Translations under genes and position numbers: made by a program
The notes under the pieces: generated by a model
The model's input: only the letters and a program-made list of their open reading frames with translations
The model's database searches: none
Told to the model about the DNA's origin: nothing
Part shown: in pieces, positions 31,069-39,800 of the stretch
Numbering within the stretch: position 1 is the first letter of the stretch
Layout: each line of letters starts with the position of its first letter
DNA from: Prevotella sp. UBA2746
Lineage (GTDB): Bacteria > Bacteroidota > Bacteroidia > Bacteroidales > Bacteroidaceae
Direction of reading: 5' to 3'
DNA length: 41,889 bases
Assembly (NCBI GenBank): GCA_002353555.1
Contig: DEJO01000001.1
Coordinates: 1-41,889, forward strand

Positions 31069-34000
31069 GTGAAACGATTATTAGCCATATTGCTCTTGAC
31101 GGCAGCAACGGCAGCCTCTGCCTACGCTTCCTTCTTTTGTCGGGTGCGCAACTTCGCTGCCGACAACGGACTCTTGCAGGCTCATATCTCCAATGCACAG
31201 CAAGACAAGACCGGCTTCGTGTGGTTTGCCACATGGAACGGGCTGGTACGCTTCGACGGCTATGCCTTCAACACGTTCAAACCCATCCTCCAGTCCGGCG
31301 GCACCATCTTCTCCAACCGCATCTACAACATCAAGATGACCGCCACGGACAACATCTGGTGTGTCTCTTCCGACAACCGTCTCTACCTCTTCGACCGCCA
31401 CAGCAACCACTTCACCGATGTGTTGCAGTCGCTGCCTTTGGTAAAAGACAAGAAGGTGAAGGTGCTCACCCCACTGGCAAAGGGAGTGACATGGGTCACC
31501 TTCCGGGACTATTCCTGCCTGCGACTGCATGACGGAGATTTCCGCAAAGGCTATACCTACTGGGCTGCAGGCAGCAAGTCGTTGCTGGGCAGCCACCGCA
31601 TCCTCGACATTGTGCAAGACAGTGGCGGCGACGAATGGATACTGACCGACCGGGGGGCCGTCAGTCCATCCCGAAAGGTAATTACCCGACAGGTTTTCCG
31701 CTACGTTCAACGCATCGGCAAGCTAGTCTACCTCGTCTCTGCCAATGGTCATATCGTCACTCTCGACACCCATCAGCAGTTTCATCAGCTGTTACCGGCA
31801 AGTGCAGGGCTGCACGTGAACTGTGTCACTGCCACCGCTTCGGCTATCGTGATGGGCACCAACGATGGCGTAACGCTATTCCATTGTGCTTCAAAACGAA
31901 AAATATCCCATTCCATCGGTAAAATCATCTACCTGCATGTAGACTCCAAGGGCAGGACATGGGCATTTGGCAACGGCAACACCGTCTGGCTGATCAGTGC
32001 CAATGGCAACGACTGCCACACCTTGACAGCGACGCCAGCAGCAAAGGCTTCCCCCATGAAGAACCCACAACTCATCTTCGAGAACGCCGACAGACAAGTC
32101 ATCCTGAAACCGGAAGGGGGTGTTCTCTCCTACTATGATGAAGCCACTCATGAACTGAAAGACTGCCGTTTCTACCAAAACAACGAGGAGACAACCTACT
32201 CTCCCACCGAGATTAGCAAATACCTCATCGACCATCAAGGCAATCTGTGGCTCTTCCAGAAGAATGCAGCCAACAGCATCTCCTTCCATCCCGACAACTT
32301 CACCCACTGGCAGACACCTTCGAAGACAGAGGTACGTGCAATGATGCTCGACAGCATGGGCAGGAAATGGTTGTCAGACCGTTCGAACGCCCTCTTCCTA
32401 TGGCAGTCGGCAGCTACTCCGCCTATCTATATCACCCCTTCGGGACAACAGACATCTGCTCCCATCCCGTTCAGCAAGGAACCTGTCTACTGTCTCACGG
32501 AAGACCGCCAACATCGCATTTGGGTGGGAACGAAAGGCGACGGAGTCTACCTGCTCACTCCTACCAACAGCGCACGCACCGCTTTTCATATTGACCACTT
32601 CCGCCACGACAGCCACGATGTTCACAGCCTTCACAGCGATACCATCTGGAACATCCTGCAAGACTCACGCGGAACCGTATGGCTCAGCTCCTACGAACAG
32701 GGACTGTCATGTGCTACACTGCACAACGGCAAGCTGGTCTTCAGCAAAGTTAAAGGACTTCCCAACGGAGTAAAGATTCGTTGCATGACAGAAGCTCAAC
32801 CCGGCATCTTCCTGATCGGTACCACTAACGGGCTCCTCACAGCAGACTTCCGCATTCCTTATCAACCCGTCTTCTATCAGAATGCCTACCGCAAAGAGAC
32901 ATGGGGACTGAAAGGCAACGACATCATGCGCATTGTCAAGTGTCGCAACCGCTATTATGTATGTGTCTTCGGAAGTGGTGTCAGCGAGATTCTCTCCAAC
33001 AATCTGCTGAGCAACGAACTGCATTTCCGCAATTACCTGATACCATCCAATGCCACCGCCGACCAGATCAAGACTGCTATCAGCGACGGAAAGAACATCT
33101 GGCTGGCATCATCCCAAGCCATCGTGCGCTTCGCTGCCGACCGCGCAACCTATACGGTATTCGACCGCAGCAACTTCATCGGCTACTTCAACTTTGCTGA
33201 GGGAGCGCCGGTGATGGTCAAGGAGAACGGGAGAGAAAGAGAAAGGGAGAGCGAAAGAACGATTCTCATGGGAACCACCGATGGCGTAGTGACTTTTTCT
33301 CCGCTCAGCATCAGCACGAAAACGAAGCCCCACAGCATCGCCTTCACTGGCATCCAGTACCAGAACGACATGAACATCAGCCCCCTCAACGACATCCAGT
33401 CGCTGACGGTGGCACCCGACGAGCGCAGCTTCTCGCTCTACCTATCTACCCTCAACTACGACGAGATGGGCGACATACCGTTCCGCTACCGGTTGGAAGG
33501 CTATGACAACGGCTGGAACTACACGGGCGAGAACCAACACGCCGTCATCTACAACAACCTGCCGCCTGGCGACTACACGCTGGTGGTACAGGCCATGAGC
33601 GACAACGGCACCTGGGACGACAATGCACGCCGCATCAGCCTCCACGTTACACCACGCTTCGTCGAAACCATCTGGTTCAAGTTCCTTCTACTCGCACTCG
33701 TCATTGCCGTCTTCATCGCCATGGGATACGCCATCGTCTACCTCAGCCGCATGCGCAACCTGCTGCAAAAGAAATATTCGCTGCTGATGGCTGTAGACGA
33801 TTTCTCTACCGACATCAAGATTGAACAGACCTTGGGCATCAAGACTGAAGACGACGGTCGCGAGTTCCTGAAGAAGTCTATAGCCTTCTTCGAAGCGAAC
33901 ATCGGCAACCGCGACTTTGTCATTGAAGACCTTGCACGCCACCTGGGGATGAGCCGCACCGCCTATTACAACAAGATGAAGTCGGTAACAGGGCTGTCGC

Positions 34001-34194
34001 CCGTAGACTTCGTCAAGCAGATGCGCATCAAGAAGGCCTTGAAGCTCTTGGAGAACCGCTCTCTCTCCATCTCGGATGTCGCCTACAAGACGGGCTTCTC
34101 CGATCCGAAGTATTTCTCCAGGTGCTTCAAGGCCGAGATGGGCATGACGCCCACCCAGTATGTCAGCAGTCTGCCTGCCGACACCTTATCCTGA
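31069..34194 (+). CDS. Membrane-spanning sensor/AraC transcriptional regulator lacking a histidine kinase
   Basis: A 1041-residue protein. N-terminal signal (KRLLAILLLTAATAASAYA), then a long periplasmic beta-propeller region (about 20-760) with two-component-propeller units such as NAQQDKTGFVWFATWNGLVRFD and DRQHRIWVGTKGDGVYLLT. A Y_Y_Y domain follows (about 765-860; FRYRLEGYDNGW, NNLPPGDYTLVVQA). One membrane helix is at about 870-892, then a short linker and an AraC-type double HTH at about 950-1035 (EDLARHLGMSRTAYYNKM; ISDVAYKTGFSDPKYFSRCF). The histidine kinase and receiver domains of hybrid two-component systems are absent, so it should act as a one-component membrane-tethered regulator. 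The start is GTG at 31069 or TTG at 31063. It likely controls neighbouring polysaccharide genes such as the pectate lyase. Confidence 0.88.
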   Translation: MKRLLAILLLTAATAASAYASFFCRVRNFAADNGLLQAHISNAQQDKTGFVWFATWNGLVRFDGYAFNTFKPILQSGGTIFSNRIYNIKMTATDNIWCVSSDNRLYLFDRHSNHFTDVLQSLPLVKDKKVKVLTPLAKGVTWVTFRDYSCLRLHDGDFRKGYTYWAAGSKSLLGSHRILDIVQDSGGDEWILTDRGAVSPSRKVITRQVFRYVQRIGKLVYLVSANGHIVTLDTHQQFHQLLPASAGLHVNCVTATASAIVMGTNDGVTLFHCASKRKISHSIGKIIYLHVDSKGRTWAFGNGNTVWLISANGNDCHTLTATPAAKASPMKNPQLIFENADRQVILKPEGGVLSYYDEATHELKDCRFYQNNEETTYSPTEISKYLIDHQGNLWLFQKNAANSISFHPDNFTHWQTPSKTEVRAMMLDSMGRKWLSDRSNALFLWQSAATPPIYITPSGQQTSAPIPFSKEPVYCLTEDRQHRIWVGTKGDGVYLLTPTNSARTAFHIDHFRHDSHDVHSLHSDTIWNILQDSRGTVWLSSYEQGLSCATLHNGKLVFSKVKGLPNGVKIRCMTEAQPGIFLIGTTNGLLTADFRIPYQPVFYQNAYRKETWGLKGNDIMRIVKCRNRYYVCVFGSGVSEILSNNLLSNELHFRNYLIPSNATADQIKTAISDGKNIWLASSQAIVRFAADRATYTVFDRSNFIGYFNFAEGAPVMVKENGRERERESERTILMGTTDGVVTFSPLSISTKTKPHSIAFTGIQYQNDMNISPLNDIQSLTVAPDERSFSLYLSTLNYDEMGDIPFRYRLEGYDNGWNYTGENQHAVIYNNLPPGDYTLVVQAMSDNGTWDDNARRISLHVTPRFVETIWFKFLLLALVIAVFIAMGYAIVYLSRMRNLLQKKYSLLMAVDDFSTDIKIEQTLGIKTEDDGREFLKKSIAFFEANIGNRDFVIEDLARHLGMSRTAYYNKMKSVTGLSPVDFVKQMRIKKALKLLENRSLSISDVAYKTGFSDPKYFSRCFKAEMGMTPTQYVSSLPADTLS

Positions 34195-34197
34195 CGA

Positions 34198-36414
34198 TTA
34201 CCTTAATACGCGTTTCTTTCCGCCAACGATGACGATGCCTTTATAGCTTCTGTCTACGCGCTGACCGGCAAGATTGTACATCGGCGTCCCGTTGCCGACG
34301 GAATGCTGCGACAGGTCTATGCCCGTCAGCCCCGTAACGGTAACCGGCGACAAGGCTATATAATATAGGTACGACTCACCGTTGTCCTTCGTAATGGTAT
34401 AAGTACCGGCAGCAGGCAGTGAACAGGTGACGATATTTGTCGATGGAATCGTCACTTTTCCTATGTCTGTAATGCTGACACGCTTGCCTTCTGATGCTGC
34501 GAAGTAGAGGGTCAGCGTCATGGGACTGGAGATGGTAAAGGTGACACTTGCAGACGAGCCCATCTTGAGACAGGTGTTATAGGTCGTGCCGTCTACCGTC
34601 ACTGTGCCCTTGCTGTTGCTGGTGCCGCCGGCAATCGTAAACCCAGACTCGCTGTCGTTCATCAGGTCGACGACATATCCGCCCTGGCTTACCTCCGTGG
34701 GCGTAGGTGTAGGCTCCGGCTCGCCACCGGGTTCACCGCCGGGTTCTCCGCCCGGCTCGTCGCCACCCGTCGTTTCTATGCCCTGCACCTCCAGCAGCTT
34801 GGAGGTATAAGACGTGATGGCAGCCTTCAGTTCTTCGTTGACATCGTGGCTGGCATCGTCAACACTGTTGTTGAACGTCCACTTCAGGTCGCCGCCGTTG
34901 CATCGTCCTGCCCATGCCTGCACCAGCTCCGGCACCTGTTCCGGTGCGTCGGGATGGCTTTCATACATGCCTGCGGCAGTATCGAAGTTGTTGTAGACAT
35001 GTCCGCCCTTCTTGGCTTTCACCGTCTCTGGCACCTTGTCGGTGCGGTTCTCCACCAGCCAGGCATCAAACTCCTGGGCATCATCGGTCTGGTAGAAGAG
35101 TTTCTGGTTGACACCCGCATTGTCTATCTTATTATTATAAGCCTTGGTCATGCCGCCAGGCTGGTGCGAGAACGTACCCTTGTCCGGGTCGCTGGCATAG
35201 ACGTAGTCGGTACCTTGTCCGGCAATCATCATCGGGCGCGGCACGTTGCGGAAGTAGTTGCACTCGACGAAGGCGTTGGAACCTTCGGTACAGCCGATAC
35301 CATAGGTAGGCACGCCGTCGTAGTAGTTGTTATAGACGTGTCCGGTAGTGAGGTTCAGTCGCGGACAACGCGAGTCGCAGTGGTCGAACCAGTTGTGGTG
35401 GAACGTCAGCAGCAGGTTGGTCTCTTCCTTGGTAGCACCGCCACAGCCCATCACCTTGCCACTGTCGAAGAAGTGGTTATGGGAGATAGTGGCAAGCGTA
35501 GAGCGATACTTCATGTCAATGCTGCCGTCGCCCTTCACCTGATCAGCGTCAGCACCCGGCTTGCCGTAGAAAAAGTCGCAGTTGTGAATCCAGTTGTGAT
35601 AATTGTCCGTATCCATCGAGATGGCATCGTCACCAAAGAGCATGATGCCCACGTTGCGCACCTCTATGCCACGGGTGCGCTTGAAGCAGATACCAAAACC
35701 ATAGAGCGTGGCATCGCTGCCGATGCCCTCGATGGTGATGTTCTCCACCATCCGGTCGCTGGCGTTGCTGCCCTCCATCTGGATGAAGTTGCCGTCTTTC
35801 AGTCCGGTATACTCTTTGTCCGTGATGGTTCCGATGATGCGCACCACGAGCGGCGTCTTGTCCCTGCCCTTGCCGTAGGCGGTCAGGATGTTGGCAAGCC
35901 CCGTATACTCTGCTTCTGCCTTCCCGTCACTGACATTGCAGGTCACGGTGTTCACGTTCTGCGCCGTCACATAGATGATTCTCGCTCCGTTTTTGACGGT
36001 TCCATCGAGGTTATAGGCACCAGGCACCACTCCCTCGGTAAAGGCGTAGCCCTCGCGCAGGTGGGGTTTGACAACGAGCGCCGCCGTTGTCGACTCCGAC
36101 AGGGTGGCACCCTCCGCGTCCACCGCCCTGACCGTCAGCGTGTAGCTGCCAGCCTTCAGTCCCGGCACGTCGGCACGGTAGCCGTCGGCATAGCGGCGTA
36201 CCAGCTGCTCGTCAGCCTTCTGCATGGTCACGCCCTCACCACTATAATATACTTCATACTTGGCGGCACCCTCCACGGGCTGCCAGGTGGCGTAGGCTGT
36301 CTCCAGCCATCCTGCTGCCTCCGTGAAGTCGACGGCAGACAGGCGTGTGGCTGCCAGCAGCACCGCTGCCGTCAGCATCATTGCTCTCTTTCTCACTGTG
36401 TGTAGCTTGTTCAT
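34198..36414 (-). CDS. Pectate lyase, family PL1, with FN3-like, linker and C-terminal sorting-like tail
   Basis: A 738-residue secreted enzyme for cleavage of polygalacturonate by beta-elimination. Order: signal peptide (about 1-26, MNKLHTVRKRAMMLTAAVLL), fibronectin-III-like domain (27-115), PL1 parallel beta-helix (about 125-540) with DNYHNWIHNCDFFYG, DMKYRSTLATISHNHF and FHHNWFDHCDSRCPRLN (calcium and catalytic Arg region), then a linker of GGEP repeats and TPTPT, a beta-sandwich (about 580-690) and a tail YNLAGQRVDRSYKG...GKKRVLR. I use the ATG at 36414; another at 36423 is possible. A -7 box TATCTTTG (36472-36465 minus) precedes it. It is convergent with the sensor gene (3 bp between stops). 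Confidence 0.93.
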   Translation of the reverse strand: MNKLHTVRKRAMMLTAAVLLAATRLSAVDFTEAAGWLETAYATWQPVEGAAKYEVYYSGEGVTMQKADEQLVRRYADGYRADVPGLKAGSYTLTVRAVDAEGATLSESTTAALVVKPHLREGYAFTEGVVPGAYNLDGTVKNGARIIYVTAQNVNTVTCNVSDGKAEAEYTGLANILTAYGKGRDKTPLVVRIIGTITDKEYTGLKDGNFIQMEGSNASDRMVENITIEGIGSDATLYGFGICFKRTRGIEVRNVGIMLFGDDAISMDTDNYHNWIHNCDFFYGKPGADADQVKGDGSIDMKYRSTLATISHNHFFDSGKVMGCGGATKEETNLLLTFHHNWFDHCDSRCPRLNLTTGHVYNNYYDGVPTYGIGCTEGSNAFVECNYFRNVPRPMMIAGQGTDYVYASDPDKGTFSHQPGGMTKAYNNKIDNAGVNQKLFYQTDDAQEFDAWLVENRTDKVPETVKAKKGGHVYNNFDTAAGMYESHPDAPEQVPELVQAWAGRCNGGDLKWTFNNSVDDASHDVNEELKAAITSYTSKLLEVQGIETTGGDEPGGEPGGEPGGEPEPTPTPTEVSQGGYVVDLMNDSESGFTIAGGTSNSKGTVTVDGTTYNTCLKMGSSASVTFTISSPMTLTLYFAASEGKRVSITDIGKVTIPSTNIVTCSLPAAGTYTITKDNGESYLYYIALSPVTVTGLTGIDLSQHSVGNGTPMYNLAGQRVDRSYKGIVIVGGKKRVLR

Positions 36415-36423
36415 TGTTTCCAT

Positions 36424-36857
36424 TGTTGTCGGTTTTGTTTAACGCATTGATGATTTTCTGGCTGCAAAGATAAAAAGACAACACGCACAGGGGCGTAGAA
36501 GGATTGACAAAAGGGGGTGGAATTATTGACAATCGCCATGAAAACAGCACACCATAATCATTGCTACGCAACCCCGACAAATTGAGAAAACGAGGGAAGA
36601 GGTAGTTAAAAAACTAAAAAAAACACCCTTTCTGTCGATATTGACACCTGCCACATCTTTTATTTTAGATACCTTTGCACCGCCTTTCAAGGCTCAGCAG
36701 TTCAGAGAGGTGCCCACAGGGAACACCCATCTGCAACAAAAGCTCAAATATAAAGCAATCGGGAGTCAACAGCCCACTGACCTTCAAATCATTACGGGCT
36801 TCTACCCTACTGACTAAGTATTATCAACGAAATATCAACAATAAAAGAAGTATAACA
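36424..36857. other. Divergent promoter region and long leader of the surface-protein gene
   Basis: A 434-bp gap. On the minus strand TATCTTTG (36472-36465) drives the pectate lyase. On the plus strand TACCTTTG (36670-36677) drives the surface protein, which leaves a leader of about 175 nt (36683-36857). In the leader I see only a weak hairpin GGTG...CACC near 36710-36730. No known riboswitch is recognised, and no gene. Confidence 0.6.
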
Positions 36858-39800
36858 ATGAAGAAACGACTAACGATCACGTCGCTACGCCATGCCTGCG
36901 TCATGCGACTATTCTTACTGCTCCTCTGCATCACTGGGGGGGGTAACTTATGGGCAGAAACGACACATAGGCTCTCTTTAAATGGAAGAGCCCAAGAGTC
37001 TGAAGGTACAAATGAATTTGGAACAACATCTTTTTTTACAGTAAGTGGGAATTACCATACAAAATTCACTGGAGCCACTTATGATGGTATCACATTCACA
37101 TCTGGCTTAAAGATGGAATCATCAACCAGTATTTCCTTTACTACTACTCATTCAACAGCAACCGTAACGATAGTTCAATCTACTTGGAAAGCTGAAAATG
37201 CAGAAAAAACCAAAACCATAAAACTGGATAACACTGAAATAGGCATTCCTGCTTCGGAATCTGGTACAGGATATTATAAATATGTAATTAATAACGTGGC
37301 AGCCGGAAATCACACTATTACTCGTGGCGGTGGTGAGTCTGGTGTTTTCTATGTAAAGGTGGTAGAAAGTAATGCCACTGTCATTCCCGACTCCGACTTC
37401 GGCTTTACCTATACAGACAAGAAAGCCTATATGGGTGAGACATACGAAGGAAACTTGTTTGTCAACCTCTTAAATGTTTCACCGATTACCTTTAGCAGTT
37501 CCAATACAGATGTGGCAACGGTTGACAACAGTACTGGTGCTGTGACATTGAAGGGAGCCGGAACGACGACCATCACCGCTCATTTTGCAGGTAACAACGA
37601 ATACGCTGCAAAGGATGCAACTTACGAGCTGACAGTTGGTGCAGCCCTCTCTGAAACCAACATCCCCATTTCCGCCCTGCGCTACCAGCCGGGAGTGAAT
37701 GGCATCAACGGCTCGCAGATGGCTCGCGCCGTAGGTGGCTTCAACCTCACTTTTTCCAGCAACGATGGTATCAAGTGTAACAACACCAACAACTTCTTTT
37801 TCCGTACCAACAGCAGCGGTGTTAAAGGTACTATGCAGATTGCCATGAACTCCAGCAACTCTTCGAAATACATCAAGAAGATTGTGTTCACGGCAGAGAA
37901 CGACCCGTCACTGGCAGTCACCAGTGTTGCCAAGACCAGCGGAACACTGACACAAACAGGAGCAAGAGAGTGGACATGGACGAACTTCGCAGAGGATGTT
38001 ACTTCTGTCAACTTTACTTCACAGGGTGAAAATGATAAAAACTTCCTCGTGTCGAATATCAATGTCTATACGACAGAAGCACCGACTTTCGAAAAGGTTT
38101 CACCTACCCCTGCCTTCAACCGCAACAGCGACAGCTTTAATACAGGCGCATCGGTAAACATCAGTGACCTCGCTATCAACACTACACCTGTCAACTTCTT
38201 CTTCGACTATACCTTCAATGCAGGAAATACAGGACTGACACATACACCATATACCAAGAACACCACATGGCCGGGCACCATTACGGGAACGGCAGCAGAA
38301 GGAACGGCAACCATCAGCGCTTCGTTCGATGGTTCGTCCAATCCCTTCTACAACTCTGTTGCTTCCACCAACGTCTATACGCTGACGGTGACACAAGCCA
38401 GCCAGGATGCTTCTTGGACTTACTCTGCCGATGAAAAGGAGATTGACGGTGAGAACCGTCCCTATCAGGGAACTGTCACCTTTACAAGCTCAGGAGTAAT
38501 TGCCAATGGAACAAAAATCACAGATATTCCTGGACTTGAAGTCGCATTTACGGCAGCCGGTACAGTTAGCAACATTTCAACAGGAAATCAAAACAAATAC
38601 AATGGTCTTGCTTTAGATGGAAATGGGAATGTAACCTTTACGCCATCTGTTAATGGTTATTTGAGTATACAAGGTAATTTCGATATCAATACGTCACTTG
38701 GCTCTATTAGCATTACTAAAGATTACCCAACTCTGACGGAATTGACAACACCGTTGATTGCTGGAACGACTTATACCTTGAGTGCAACGGGTTCCAACTT
38801 CAACTTGGCTGCTTTCACTTTCCGCCCAGCCTTCTTGACTCCTGACGAGACGGCAGAGCAGACGGAAGAGTTCGCAGCCTACAGCAATACGACGGAATAC
38901 CCGATACTTGTCCATAGTGCTGATGCCGGCGTACGCTTCTCCGGCGACCGTTCGGTAGTGAACTTGAGTAATAAAGGTGATGTGACGCTTGTTGGCGAAG
39001 GTACTGCCGTTGTACGTGGAAAGGTGATTGCCGGTGAGAATGAGTTGACTGCCTCCTATACACTGAAAGCCAACGTGCTTTCTGTTGCAAGCATGACTCC
39101 AACCGACGGTTCCACCATAACCACTTTGGACAACAGCTCAGTCTATATTCGATTCAGCTACGATATCGATCCTACGGTAGATGCCGAGAAGGTGGTTGTA
39201 CTGAAAGATGCCCAACAGCTGACTGGTATCAATGTCGCAAAAGCAGGGTCCTCAGTTTCTTTACATGAGAAGACATTGGTGCTATCCAACTTCGGTGATA
39301 TGGAAGCGGGTTCCACCTATACCATCCGACTGATGAGCGGATGTGTAAGCAAAGAGGGAGCTTTGAATGTAAAAAACCCCGAATTCATCGGAACTTTTAC
39401 AGTTGAATCTTCAGAACCGACATTGACATGGGTTTATCCGTCAACTACTTCTGCCGTACGCATCGGTACATCTATCGTATTACAGACCAGAGACAAAATT
39501 AACGAGTCTTATCCAGATGGTGGTGTTAAAGGAACGCTGACATACGATGGCGATGCCGATGACAGCGACGGCTATCCCATGAACCTCACAGCCATCAAGG
39601 ACGGCAAGAATCTGGTGTTCAAACCTACCAAGCCGATGGTGTCGAACAAACTCTATACGCTGACTGTCGGTAAAGACCAAGTGAAACTGGACGGTTCCAA
39701 CAGCATGATTACCAAGGACAAGGTATTCATGTTTACTACTGGTACGGCTACGGGCAGTGCACCTGTGCTGCTGACATCCAAATCTACTCCCGCAAACGAA

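Noticed and set aside
34846..36405. A 519-codon open frame on the plus strand opposite the pectate lyase gene
   Set aside because: The lyase on the minus strand has clear PL1 motifs, signal and tail; the opposite product is repetitive Val/His/Arg-rich with no motif.
36683..36857. Riboswitch in the long leader of the surface-protein gene
   Set aside because: I could not match any known riboswitch core, and only a weak hairpin is seen.
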